Shown here piece by piece: positions 22,240-31,185 of a DNA stretch of 32,931 nt. A program made the translations under genes and the position numbers. This DNA comes from an uncultured Blautia sp. (GTDB lineage Bacteria > Bacillota > Clostridia > Lachnospirales > Lachnospiraceae), in assembly GCA_934371915.1 (NCBI GenBank), contig CAKROE010000021.1, positions 1-32,931 of the forward strand, given 5' to 3'. How positions within the stretch are numbered: position 1 is the stretch's first letter; the number at the start of each line of letters is the position of its first letter. Below the pieces are notes generated by a model. It saw nothing but the letters and a program-made list of their open reading frames with translations, did not search any database and had not been told where the DNA came from.

Positions 22240-24219
22240 TCATTTCAAATTTTTCATAATCGTCCGGAACAGCTCTGAGATCTCAACCGGTTTCGCAACG
22301 TAATCATCCATTCCGGCGGCAAGTGCTGCCTGACGGTCTTCTTCAAAAGCATTTGCGGTCATTGCAATGATCGGAATCTTTGCCCGTTCATCCGGAAGTT
22401 TCCGAATTGCCCTCGTTGCCTGATAGCCATTCATATTTGGCATCTGAATATCCATCAGAACTGCATCATAATAGCCCTCCGGAGCATCCTTTAACATATC
22501 GACTGCAATTTTTCCGTCTGCGGCAAGTTCTACTTCTGCCTCCGCGTCCTGAAGGATCGTCATGGCAATCTCTGCATTCAGTCCGTTGTCTTCCGCCAGA
22601 AGAAGACGTCTGCCTGTCAAAGATATTTTTTCCGGCTGTTCTTCCATCTGCTGCTGTAATTCTTCCTCCGGTACCTTTCTGCATGAGATTTCGACAGTAA
22701 AACAGGTACCTTTCCCGGGTTCACTTTCTACAGAAATGTCACCATTCATAAGATCTACAAATGATTTCACTATACGAAGTCCCAGACCTGTTCCAATAAT
22801 GCCGCTCTCAGAGGAACTCCGCTCACGCGTAAATGCATCAAAAATATGTGGTACATATTCTTTGCTGATACCGATGCCATTGTCTGACACACGGATTTGC
22901 AAAGTCATAAAATCATCCCGGGCTGACGGTTTTTCTTCAATATCAAGGACTATCTTGCCACCCTCCGATGTATATTTCACAGCGTTACTCAAAAGATTCA
23001 TAATGATCTCCCGGATCTTCAGGGCATCGCAGTATACGTTTGCATGTCGGATATTTACATTTCTGTTTACAGTCAGCTGCTTACGTGAAATCTCTCCGTC
23101 AAGAAGGATGTCCAGTGTCTCCTCAAGCTTCATCAGATTCCACGGAGCTTCATTCAGTGTCTCTTTACCACTTTCAATACGTGCGATCTCAAGCACATTA
23201 CCGATCAGCGCAAGCAAAAACTGGCTCGCACCTTTCAGCTTTTGCAGATAGTTTGTTGTTACTTCTTTTTCGCCCCAGTGTGCTTCCATCAGCTCCGCAT
23301 AACCAATGATCGCATTCATTGGTGTACGCAGATCGTGGGACATTGCAAACAGGAAAGACGATTTCGCACGGCTTCCCTCTTCCGCACGGTGAAGGGCATT
23401 TTTGAGCATCACCATATCAGACACATCCACAAACGTAGTAAGTACTGCCCTCTCTCCTGTCGGAATGTGGACAACTTTCGATTTGGCAAGTGCATGACAT
23501 TCGTTTGCCTTACCCTTACCGATAATGCACTCATAATCCACCATGTCATCTTCATTTCGAAGCTTTTTCAGTTGATTGAGCACATCCGAATCCGGATAAT
23601 AAACCTGCCTCAGAAGCGGTCCGAGCTCCCTCTGTGCAGCTTCGACGCTCTCAATCCCATACATTCTCAGCGCCTCTGCATTCATATGTATGACCTTGTG
23701 TCCCGGCATTGTATATGCAAGGACACCGCAGTTTTCTATATCAAGCAGTTCTTTATAATAAATATCCTGACGCAGTTTTTCTTTGCGCAGAGAATCATTC
23801 AGTTCTGCAAGGCGTCGCTCCGCCTCTTTTTCTTTTTCAATACGTACTGTCTCAGAAATATCCTGATGTGTTCCGGTGACAGCCACGTATTCTGTCGCCG
23901 ATGTGTCTCTCGCACCACCGCAACGTACAAACATCGCTCCGGATACCGGATGAATATAACGATAAACGATTTCTGTCCTTGCCTCTGTAAGCTTATCCGA
24001 ATATTCCTGAAACAGCCGCATATCTTCCGGATGTATACGCGAACGATGAAATACAAATCTCTCTTCCGGTGTGATCTCTCTGTCGATTCCAAGCAATTCA
24101 TCCATCACTTCATCCGCATAAAATCTCGGTGGCTTTCCTTCTTCCATTTCCACACGCCACATTCCCATTTGGGATGCACTCAGAATTTCTTTTATATTTA
24201 TCTTTTCCCGCTGCTCCAT
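22240..24219 (-). CDS. cytoplasmic hybrid histidine kinase, PAS-PAS-HisKA-HATPase-REC
   Basis: A 659-aa kinase without membrane segments. Domains in order are a PAS with PAC (about 10-125, ending YVAVTGTHQDISE), a coiled linker, a second PAS (150-270), and HisKA with phospho-acceptor His295 in FAMSHDLRTPMNAI. HATPase_c follows with NLLSNAVKY, DNGIGISKEY and GTGLGLRIV, then a C-terminal receiver with Asp590 in VLMDIQMPNMNG and KPVEI at the end. I chose the ATG at 24219 because GGGAGG sits 8 nt upstream; an ATG at 24252 overlaps the previous stop but has no ribosome binding site. It is co-transcribed with the CHASE-like kinase upstream. No output domain is fused, so phosphate must pass elsewhere. 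Confidence 0.93.
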   Translation of the reverse strand: MEQREKINIKEILSASQMGMWRVEMEEGKPPRFYADEVMDELLGIDREITPEERFVFHRSRIHPEDMRLFQEYSDKLTEARTEIVYRYIHPVSGAMFVRCGGARDTSATEYVAVTGTHQDISETVRIEKEKEAERRLAELNDSLRKEKLRQDIYYKELLDIENCGVLAYTMPGHKVIHMNAEALRMYGIESVEAAQRELGPLLRQVYYPDSDVLNQLKKLRNEDDMVDYECIIGKGKANECHALAKSKVVHIPTGERAVLTTFVDVSDMVMLKNALHRAEEGSRAKSSFLFAMSHDLRTPMNAIIGYAELMEAHWGEKEVTTNYLQKLKGASQFLLALIGNVLEIARIESGKETLNEAPWNLMKLEETLDILLDGEISRKQLTVNRNVNIRHANVYCDALKIREIIMNLLSNAVKYTSEGGKIVLDIEEKPSARDDFMTLQIRVSDNGIGISKEYVPHIFDAFTRERSSSESGIIGTGLGLRIVKSFVDLMNGDISVESEPGKGTCFTVEISCRKVPEEELQQQMEEQPEKISLTGRRLLLAEDNGLNAEIAMTILQDAEAEVELAADGKIAVDMLKDAPEGYYDAVLMDIQMPNMNGYQATRAIRKLPDERAKIPIIAMTANAFEEDRQAALAAGMDDYVAKPVEISELFRTIMKNLK

Positions 24220-24248
24220 AAACAGCCCTCCCATATCTACTTTCCGAT

Positions 24249-26303
24249 TCATTTTTTCAGAATCTGTGCCATTACCTTAAACAGCATATTCATATCTACC
24301 GGTTTGGAGATATGTGCATTCATGCCGCTTTCCAGAGCTTTCTGCCTGTCTTCTTCAAATGCATTGGCCGTCATGGCTACGATCGGAATGTCCGCCCGCG
24401 CATCATCAAGATTACGAATCCGCTTTGTTGCTTCATATCCGTCCATCTCCGGCATCTGAATATCCATGAGTATCATATCATAATAATCCTCCGGCATCTT
24501 TTTCAGCATTTCTACGCATTGTTTTCCGTTTGCAGCACGTTCTGCTTTCAGACCATTTTCTTTCAGAAGTGTCATTGCTATTTCTGCATTCAACTCATTA
24601 TCCTCGGCAATCAGCACTCTTTTTCCCAGAATGCTGTCCGAAATCTTCTCTTTTTCTTTCTGCTTCTCTTCCAGGATCTGTTTCTCTGAGGCAAGCTCAA
24701 ATGGCAGAACAACGGTCATCTTTGTTCCGCATCCAGGCTGACTTTCAACTTCAATCGTGCCTCCCATCATATCGATCAGAGCTTTTACGATTGGCAGTCC
24801 CAGACCGGTACCGGTCACTTTACTCTCTGTGCTTGTATGCTCACGTGAAAACTCTTCAAAAATATGAGGAAGATATTCTTTACTCATACCGATGCCATTG
24901 TCTTCTACAATAATTCTGTAAGCTATATAATTTTCTTTTTCAAATGGTTCTTCTTTAACACTTACGGAAATCTTTCCACCTTCCGGTGTATACTTCACAG
25001 AATTCCCGATGATATTGATAAAAATCTCCCTGATTTTTGTCTCATCACCGATCACATATTTATGTTGTATATCCGTTTCACACGAATATGTAATAAATTT
25101 CTTTTTCACTCCCGGCTCAAAAACATCTGTCAGCGATTCTATCAGCTCCGTCACACATCCGACTTCTTTTTTCAGAACCAGTTTGCCACTTTCGATTCGT
25201 GCCATCTCCAGCACATAGTTGATCAGTGACAGAAGGAAATTGCTGGAACTTTTGATCTTGCCAAGATAATCGATGGCTTTGTCCTTTTCATCTATATGTT
25301 TTTCCAGAAGCTCCGAAAAGCCAATGATTGCATTCATCGGAGTCCGGATATCATGGCTCATATTAAAAAGGAACCGTGTCTTTGCCTCATTCGCATTTTT
25401 TGCTTCGAGAACAGCTTTTTCGAGTTCTTTTTCATGAAGCGCATCTCTGTAGCGTCTCATTTTGAATTGCAGATATATGATCATTACAATGAAAGCTGTC
25501 ATCACCGAAATGAGTAGTCCCCAGAGTTTCTGAGTTATCGTCACCCATCCGTTTTCTGGTACGATCTCAAAATACCAGGTATCATTCGGAACTGTACATG
25601 CAACCTCCAATGTATCTGCTTCCTGTAAATTGTCACACTGCGCAATTACGATTTTTTCATCGTCCGTTCCTTTTTTCCATATCTGATAGTGATATCCGGC
25701 ATTTTCCAGTTGGTCCAGCTCCATTTTTTTGATAAATTTCTGCCAGTCCATAACAAGAATAGAAAATCCCCAGAACTTCTTACAGCCTTTGGCATCCGTT
25801 CTGTATACCGGGTCAAAAAGCAACACACCGTTTCCTCCCTGCACCAGTTCAAACGGACCTGCAATCGTATATTCTCCGCTGTCTCTTGCCAGACGCGCTT
25901 CCTTTTTTCGTTCCGGATTTTCAATCATGTTCAGCCCGATCACATCCTCATTTCCCGCCATAGGATATATCTGCGAAACGATTCCGTCTTTTGCAATTTC
26001 ATGGACTTTTATGATATCATCTTCATCCTGCATCAGCCTGGATAATGTCGCAAACTGTTCATCACTTATCGTCAGACCTTCTTCTATACTCTTTTTGACC
26101 AGATCTGATTCCGCAAGATAACGGTTCAGTTGAACTTCAATCCTGCTTATTGTGGATTCAGCCGTATATGCAGCCTTTAGTTGCTCCCGTCTTTGCTGAT
26201 TCTGATTTATCAGAAACGTACAGCCAAACACCATAAGCAGCGTAACCAGAAAGACAAGCTCGGCTCTGATCCTTATGATTTTTTTATCTTTCTTTTTATC
26301 CAT
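24249..26303 (-). CDS. membrane hybrid histidine kinase, CHASE-like sensor plus REC
   Basis: A 684-aa sensor kinase. TM1 is at about 15-32 and TM2 at 259-279, enclosing an extracellular domain. That domain's middle ([30 protein letters not shown], then [21 protein letters not shown]) is the CHASE-domain pattern. Next are a coiled linker, HisKA with His317 in [14 protein letters not shown], HATPase_c ([29 protein letters not shown]) and a receiver with Asp614 in [12 protein letters not shown]. The start at 26303 has AGGGA upstream; the open frame to 26357 is leader. The kinase core is very similar to the next gene downstream, indicating duplication. CHASE domains sense small molecules; the ligand here is unknown. 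Confidence 0.92.
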   Translation of the reverse strand: MDKKKDKKIIRIRAELVFLVTLLMVFGCTFLINQNQQRREQLKAAYTAESTISRIEVQLNRYLAESDLVKKSIEEGLTISDEQFATLSRLMQDEDDIIKVHEIAKDGIVSQIYPMAGNEDVIGLNMIENPERKKEARLARDSGEYTIAGPFELVQGGNGVLLFDPVYRTDAKGCKKFWGFSILVMDWQKFIKKMELDQLENAGYHYQIWKKGTDDEKIVIAQCDNLQEADTLEVACTVPNDTWYFEIVPENGWVTITQKLWGLLISVMTAFIVMIIYLQFKMRRYRDALHEKELEKAVLEAKNANEAKTRFLFNMSHDIRTPMNAIIGFSELLEKHIDEKDKAIDYLGKIKSSSNFLLSLINYVLEMARIESGKLVLKKEVGCVTELIESLTDVFEPGVKKKFITYSCETDIQHKYVIGDETKIREIFINIIGNSVKYTPEGGKISVSVKEEPFEKENYIAYRIIVEDNGIGMSKEYLPHIFEEFSREHTSTESKVTGTGLGLPIVKALIDMMGGTIEVESQPGCGTKMTVVLPFELASEKQILEEKQKEKEKISDSILGKRVLIAEDNELNAEIAMTLLKENGLKAERAANGKQCVEMLKKMPEDYYDMILMDIQMPEMDGYEATKRIRNLDDARADIPIVAMTANAFEEDRQKALESGMNAHISKPVDMNMLFKVMAQILKK

Positions 26304-26435
26304 AAATAGTTCCCTGATATTGTTTAATTTCAGACAGATGTATGTTTCTCCACACAATAGTCCGATGAATTCATTTTATCCTAATATCTGTACTTTGATT
26401 GTAAAACCGCTGAAAAAATAATAAAGTCGTGTATT

Positions 26436-29400
26436 TTATTCAGTTTCTATATTTTTATGCAGTGCTGATAAAATCTTTTCTTCATCGAATGGTTTCGCAA
26501 TATGTCCGTCCATTCCCGCATCCAGGCACTTCTGAATGCAGTCCTCTGACGTCTGGGCTGTCATCGCCACAATCCGGACAGTCTGTGCATCCGGACATTT
26601 CAATGCGCGTATCCGATGTGTTGCCTCATAACCATCCATCTCCGGCATCATCACATCCATCAAAATGACATCATAGCTTCCCGGTTCTGAGGTTTCAAAC
26701 ATTTCGAATGCTTCTTTTCCATTCCATGCTTTGCTGACAGTCGCACCGAGATCCGTCAGATAAAACTCTGCAATCTCCATGTTGATCTCATTATCTTCGG
26801 CCAGAAGGAAATGCATACCTGCCAGCGGTTTTTCTGCACTTTCAGTTCTTTCTTCTTTCTCAGGAAGCATATCATTTACTTTGAACGGGATACGGAACAC
26901 AAAAGTGCTGCCCTCACCAAGTTCACTTTCTGCCTCAATGCTTCCACCCATTTTTTCCAGCAGTGCTTTGACGATCGACATACCAAGCCCGGTGCCTTTG
27001 TAAAGGGTTCGCGCATCATTTTTTTCCTGTGTAAACGGCTGGAAAAGATGCTCTCTGACAAACTCTTCACTCATTCCGATTCCGGTATCCACAAGCTTGA
27101 ATTCATACCATACAGTCGTACCATCGCAGGAAATCTCCTCAGCATACGTATCAATGCTTCCGTCTGGCTTGTTGTACTTGATCGCATTACTCAGAAGATT
27201 CAGCATGATACGACGCAGCTGCAGGGAACTTCCCCGCAGTGCGGTATGCTGAATGTTTTTCCTGTGTTTACGATGTGTGATTCCTGACTCAATCAACTGT
27301 GCATCTACTAATGCAGCAACCTCATCCATCAGTTCACTTATATCAAAAGCATCTTCTTCAATTTCAAACATACCTGCTTCCAGCTTGCTCATATCCAGTA
27401 CATCGCTTACCAGTTCCAGCAGATGTTTCGTCGAAAGCCGGATCTTTTCAAGACTGTCGTCCACTTTTTCCCAGTCATTGCGGTTTTTGCGGATGATATC
27501 CACCATACCCATGATACCATTGATCGGAGTGCGGATATCATGACTCATACGATTCATAAATTCCGTTTTTGCTTTGTTTTCAGCATCTGCTTCTTCAAAC
27601 GCTATCTGCAGACGCTCTTTTTCCTGCTGCTCCTTCTCGTGGAAATCTGAAGTATTTTTGAACAGGATGATTCCATGCACAACCTGACTTTCTTTATCTG
27701 TCTTTGCATCGTACACGGTGTCTCTGGACATCAGAACAGTCTTTTGTAACCAGATCGGTTGACCGTTTTTTCCTGTCTCACAGTATTCCACCGTGATCTG
27801 TCTTGATCCGGTCGCAAAACGCTTCAGGATTTTAAACGAAGAATCCACGATTCTGTAATTCTCCAGCGTATCTTCCGTAACGTACCGGCTTCGTCCGCTG
27901 CAGTAATCACTGTAAGAGCATGGAGTCTGCACATCATTGTCAAATTCTTTCGCCAATGTATGATAATAAACACTTTCCAGACGGTCATTCGTCAGATCAA
28001 CCGTATAAACCGCATGCGCCGTCTGCAAAAGTGCCTCCGCATAATTGCCATTTTCAACAATAGATTGCTTCAGTTGCTCATAATAACGGTTCAGACGCAT
28101 TTTCTCAACCGCAGAGTTCTCATCCTTAGTCTGAAATGGCTCAAATCCCAGAATAAAATGATGCAGTCTGCCGTCCCCGGTCCTGTTACCGGGCAGTACC
28201 GTCATTCTTCCCCGTCGAATATTTTTGTCTCTTTCATACTGATACAGCAGTTCAACTTTCTCATTTTCCTTCAGATGTTCTGCCAGATACGCAGTCTGAA
28301 GTTCCATCCGCATTGTCTTACGATTCTCATCTGTCCCCAGTTCCTGAATGATCTGCTCAACCGCACCGGAATAACTTCCATCCTCTGCAAGGAAAAAGTT
28401 CGAACTTGCTCTCAGCACATAATACTGATCCAAAAGCGCGTCACAGTAAATACAGTCTGAGAACTGATATCCCTTCTCTGTGATTTCCTCAAGAATACGG
28501 ATATTCATCTTTTGTTTCTCAGCCGCCTCTTCCATCTTGGCACGGTTCTTGTCAATGTACATATTTTTGTCGGCAAAGCGGAACAGATCCCGCATCGTGC
28601 TTCCCTCAAAATCACTGGAAAGCGCATATCCGGCGGCATAGCTGATCGGCATTTCCGGATGCTGTCTGGAATACTCAGCCGACTGCTCGCGGATCTTCTT
28701 AAGACACTCGCGCACTCCTGCATGATCCAGCCCCTTCAAGACAGCAATAAATTCATCTCCGCCATCACGTCCTGCAAAAAACTCTTCCGGGACTGCCTTT
28801 CGAAGCTGTATCGCAAATGAACAGATGTACTCGTCTCCCTTATCATGACCAAGTGTATTGTTGATCGTTCGGAGATTATTCATGTCAAATACACACATGG
28901 CAACCAGTTCTCCATCCGGGATCGGATTTGGATCGTTGAGGATCTCCTCACATTTATTTTTATTCGGAAGTCCGGTCGCCTCGTCAAAGTATACCTTTTT
29001 CTGTAAGACTTTATTCTGGGCAGCAAAACGGACCGCTTTGATAAGTTCTGCACCGATGATCAGCACCAGCCCGAGGATATCCACTATAACAACTTTTTCG
29101 AGGTAATCCAGCGCCGTTGCCTTACGCTGTGAATACTCCTCAGAAAGCCCGACTGCCTCATCACAAATCTGGAAAAAACGCTCACTTTTTTCGATAATAT
29201 CTGTATTTTCGTATCCCTTTTCACGGACAAGAAGTATCTCATCCCGAAGCTCCTCAAAATATCCTGCCAGTTCATCCATTTTGCTCTGAAACTTCTGATC
29301 ATCCAGACGGATAAAATTAAGCTCATCACTGCCATTTCGAAGTCCTTCTATATAAGAAGAAGTCGTCTGATACATTTTGTCCTGCGGTGTCCCTGAAATT

Positions 29401-29582
29401 TCAAATTTTACCATTTGCTGCGTGCCACCGCGCACCAGCCCCGCATAATTTATAACTCGCGCAGTTCCCTGAATCTTGCCTACAATGGACATAATCGCAA
29501 AAAACAATACGATCAAAATGGTCGTCAGTACCATCATTGCCGCACGCAAGAAGAAAGTCTGCTTTTCCCCTTTTTTCTTCAT
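26436..29582 (-). CDS. GGDEF-containing hybrid histidine kinase
   Basis: A 1048-aa membrane protein combining two signalling outputs. TM1 is at about 15-35 and TM2 at 163-182, flanking a helical extracellular bundle. A complete GGDEF domain (about 195-350) follows, with FDEATGLPNKNK, metal-site VFDMNNLRTINNTLGHDKGD and signature GRDGGDEFIAV (GGDEF at 274-278). No RxxD inhibitory site is present in front of it. Two PAS-like regions (about 360-645) precede HisKA with His681 ([13 protein letters not shown]), HATPase_c (NLLSNAIKY, GTGLGMSIV) and a receiver with Asp976 (ILMDVMMPEMDG). The start is taken at ATG 29582 (AGGATGGG upstream); ATG 29651 is possible but lacks a ribosome binding site. Its own promoter is at 29675-29703. 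Confidence 0.9.
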   Translation of the reverse strand: MKKKGEKQTFFLRAAMMVLTTILIVLFFAIMSIVGKIQGTARVINYAGLVRGGTQQMVKFEISGTPQDKMYQTTSSYIEGLRNGSDELNFIRLDDQKFQSKMDELAGYFEELRDEILLVREKGYENTDIIEKSERFFQICDEAVGLSEEYSQRKATALDYLEKVVIVDILGLVLIIGAELIKAVRFAAQNKVLQKKVYFDEATGLPNKNKCEEILNDPNPIPDGELVAMCVFDMNNLRTINNTLGHDKGDEYICSFAIQLRKAVPEEFFAGRDGGDEFIAVLKGLDHAGVRECLKKIREQSAEYSRQHPEMPISYAAGYALSSDFEGSTMRDLFRFADKNMYIDKNRAKMEEAAEKQKMNIRILEEITEKGYQFSDCIYCDALLDQYYVLRASSNFFLAEDGSYSGAVEQIIQELGTDENRKTMRMELQTAYLAEHLKENEKVELLYQYERDKNIRRGRMTVLPGNRTGDGRLHHFILGFEPFQTKDENSAVEKMRLNRYYEQLKQSIVENGNYAEALLQTAHAVYTVDLTNDRLESVYYHTLAKEFDNDVQTPCSYSDYCSGRSRYVTEDTLENYRIVDSSFKILKRFATGSRQITVEYCETGKNGQPIWLQKTVLMSRDTVYDAKTDKESQVVHGIILFKNTSDFHEKEQQEKERLQIAFEEADAENKAKTEFMNRMSHDIRTPINGIMGMVDIIRKNRNDWEKVDDSLEKIRLSTKHLLELVSDVLDMSKLEAGMFEIEEDAFDISELMDEVAALVDAQLIESGITHRKHRKNIQHTALRGSSLQLRRIMLNLLSNAIKYNKPDGSIDTYAEEISCDGTTVWYEFKLVDTGIGMSEEFVREHLFQPFTQEKNDARTLYKGTGLGMSIVKALLEKMGGSIEAESELGEGSTFVFRIPFKVNDMLPEKEERTESAEKPLAGMHFLLAEDNEINMEIAEFYLTDLGATVSKAWNGKEAFEMFETSEPGSYDVILMDVMMPEMDGYEATHRIRALKCPDAQTVRIVAMTAQTSEDCIQKCLDAGMDGHIAKPFDEEKILSALHKNIETE

Positions 29583-29674
29583 TCTGTACCCATCCTGCCA
29601 GTATACAATTATTGCTTCCTGCAACTGATCCACAATTAATTTGCAGTTCATTTTTCATTTTCACACTTATGTTC

Positions 29675-29703
29675 ATTATAGCCGATTTATCTTCTTTTCT
29701 CAA
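29675..29703 (-). promoter_or_regulatory. promoter of the GGDEF hybrid kinase
   Basis: On the minus strand TTGAGA (29703-29698), 17 bp, TATAAT (29680-29675). The predicted start near 29668 leaves an 85-nt leader to the ATG at 29582. Confidence 0.75.
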
Positions 29704-29708
29704 CCTGG

Positions 29709-29856
29709 TTCTGCTTTAGTAGAACAAAGCGGACAAGTCCGCTTCAAACTCCCTGAATCCCTCAATCTTTGAGGGACTTGTTACGCTTTGCGCGCCAGAT
29801 GCAGTCTGCTTCAGCAGACATATTCCTCATGCATCTGGTCGCATCCTCGCGGAGCG
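29709..29856. repeat. multi-hairpin palindromic element
   Basis: Consecutive inverted repeats fill this gene-free stretch. TTCTGC/GTAGAA is at 29709-29724 and AGCGGAC/GTCCGCT at 29728-29743. CCCTCAA/TTGAGGG is at 29759-29775. CCAGATGCA/TGCATCTGG at 29795-29838 encloses GTCTGCT/AGCAGAC. In addition CAAAGCG (29725) can pair with CGCTTTG (29784) and ACAAGTCC (29733) with GGACTTGT (29774), giving a branched overall fold. It could be a small non-autonomous mobile palindrome, the end of an IS200/IS605-like element, or a structured RNA. I do not recognise the family. Confidence 0.65.
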
Positions 29857-29904
29857 TTTTTATGTAATAGGAACATTACGAAGTAATTTCCTATTACATA
29901 AAAA
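29857..29904. terminator. long AT-rich hairpin, probably bidirectional terminator
   Basis: A 17-bp perfect stem (TTTTTATGTAATAGGAA paired with its complement ending at 29904) is extended by ATTAC-GAA-GTAAT in the loop, with T-runs on both strands. It directly follows the multi-hairpin element and precedes a second terminator, so it may belong to that element. Confidence 0.65.
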
Positions 29905-29933
29905 AACATGCACGCCATTTACAGCGTACATGC
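29899..29933 (-). terminator. terminator downstream of the oxidoreductase remnant
   Basis: On the minus strand CATGTACGC (29932-29924) pairs with GCGTGCATG (29915-29907), one G-U pair, 8-nt loop, then seven T. It lies 28 bp after the end of the remnant. Confidence 0.75.
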
Positions 29934-29960
29934 CTTTCGATAAATACATTTCTTTCATTT

Positions 29961-30474
29961 TCAAATGTGAACCGCCGGTGTTTCCTCTCCTGCCACACAG
30001 CGTCCGAGCTGTTCTACTTCGAGGCGGTAATTCTGTGGTACAGAAACGGTTTTTACTTCTTCTTTTCCGTCAAAGGTTGCTACTGTGTAACTCAGCTCAC
30101 CATCACCGTTGAACTCAAATCCGGTTCCTTTGATACTTCCTTTTGTTCCCTGAATCTCGAAACAGTCAATATGACGGTCACGGTCAGTTGCAAGCACCAT
30201 TCCACAGGAAAAAGCAGCCTTTTTGCCATCACCATATTCCATTACAACAGAAGTAAGTTTATCAATTTTTTCTTCAGAAAAACTTGCGATTGCCCTGATC
30301 TCTGTCGGCTCTTCTGCAAGAGTTCTCAAAATCAGGCTTGTGTTGTAAACACCAAGATCATAGGTGCAGCCTCCGAGAGTATCTCTGCGCATGCGGATGT
30401 TATTTTTGTTATAGTCAGAGGTGATATAGGCAGATTCCATGTAGCGGACATCACCAATCGTTCCAACTTCTTTA
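29961..30474 (-). pseudogene. Gfo/Idh/MocA oxidoreductase remnant, truncated at both ends
   Basis: About 170 codons of the C-terminal domain of a Gfo/Idh/MocA NAD(P)-dependent sugar dehydrogenase. Recognisable stretches are GTIGDVRYMESAYITSDYNKNNIRMRRDTLGGCTYDLGVY, DKLTSVVMEYGDGKKAAFSCGM, and the QGTKGSIKG ... RLEVEQLGRCV end. The N-terminal Rossmann fold (GxGxxG and the EKP motif, roughly the first 150-180 residues) is missing: the frame meets a TGA at about 30475 just before NKEVG. The last 30 or so residues are also missing, because the frame stops at VHI. The internal ATG at 30440 has no good ribosome binding site. Its ends abut AT-rich sequence and the hairpin cluster, so it looks like a decayed fragment left by a rearrangement. 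Confidence 0.85.
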
Positions 30475-30568
30475 TTTCACAAAAAAAATTACAGCTTTTT
30501 AGTATCTGTAACTTCAAAATCCGCATGTATATTTTATATAATTTTCATCCTCTTTTACGGCTTTTTCA

Positions 30569-30597
30569 TTGCTTTTTGCACAACGACCTTTTATAAT
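30569..30597 (+). promoter_or_regulatory. promoter of the 173-aa protein gene
   Basis: TTGCTT (30569-30574), 17-bp spacer, TATAAT (30592-30597), 44 bp before the ATG. The preceding 90 bp are AT-rich without further features. Confidence 0.7.
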
Positions 30598-30640
30598 AAA
30601 AATTATCAATTACCACATAAATCTTTATGGAGGGAACATT

Positions 30641-31162
30641 ATGAACGAAGAACTTTTTAACGAAGCGGCGAAATCAAACGTCCTGACAAAGAAGCTGATC
30701 GATCAGCTTCAGGAAAGCATGACCTACAGCAGTATCTCCTTTATCAACTGGACTATTGAGGTTCTGACACTGATCAAGAATCGTCTGGAGCGCGGTGACC
30801 GGATCACAGATGAAGTATCCGGAGAAGTTTATACCACAAAAACCTTCCAGAAATTTGTAAAAGAGAATTTCTCTTCCTACATCACCAGCCAGGTTTTCAA
30901 AGAAGTCGTAAAACCGGAGAAGATCTACTTCTCACTGAAAGCATGCGACGGCGGCTACAGCCTGATTGCGGCGGATTCCGACAGTGAAAAAACTTATGCC
31001 TGGATCTCCAGCCTGAGTAAACGTTTCTCTCTCGTTGAGATGATCGCAACCGGTGTCGTTTATGTCAAAGATGTACGCACCGATACATATCAGCCGTTTA
31101 TTTCCGGCAATGGCAAATATTGCCGTTATGACAAAGAAAAAGGAATCCTTGTGGAGATCTGA
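30641..31162 (+). CDS. 173-aa cytoplasmic protein of unknown function
   Basis: Starts at ATG 30641 with GGAGGG 7 nt upstream, downstream of a good promoter; the open frame back to 30569 is untranslated leader. The protein has an N-terminal helical half (KKLIDQLQESMTYSSISFINWTIEVLTLIKNRLERGD) and a C-terminal mixed alpha/beta half with paired aromatic strands (KIYFSLKACDGGYSLIAADSDSEKTYAWISSL, DKEKGILVEI). No signal peptide, membrane segment or catalytic motif is evident, and I do not recognise a family. It stands alone on the plus strand between a pseudogene and a convergent metal transporter operon. Its stop codon lies in the hairpin shared with that operon. Confidence 0.85.
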   Translation: MNEELFNEAAKSNVLTKKLIDQLQESMTYSSISFINWTIEVLTLIKNRLERGDRITDEVSGEVYTTKTFQKFVKENFSSYITSQVFKEVVKPEKIYFSLKACDGGYSLIAADSDSEKTYAWISSLSKRFSLVEMIATGVVYVKDVRTDTYQPFISGNGKYCRYDKEKGILVEI

Positions 31163-31185
31163 AGATAGGGGGCACCCCCTATCTT
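31162..31185. terminator. perfect 11-bp hairpin shared by two convergent genes
   Basis: AAGATAGGGGG (31162-31172), loop CA, CCCCCTATCTT (31175-31185). It starts at the last base of the stop codon of the 173-aa gene and contains the stop codon of the metal permease (31179-31181). It is GC-rich at the top without a T-run, so it may block convergent transcripts or protect 3' ends rather than terminate intrinsically. Confidence 0.65.

Noticed and set aside
23242..24459. A 405-aa plus-strand frame across the two kinase genes
   Set aside because: It runs antisense through conserved kinase and receiver motifs and reads as His/Phe/Ile-rich noise.
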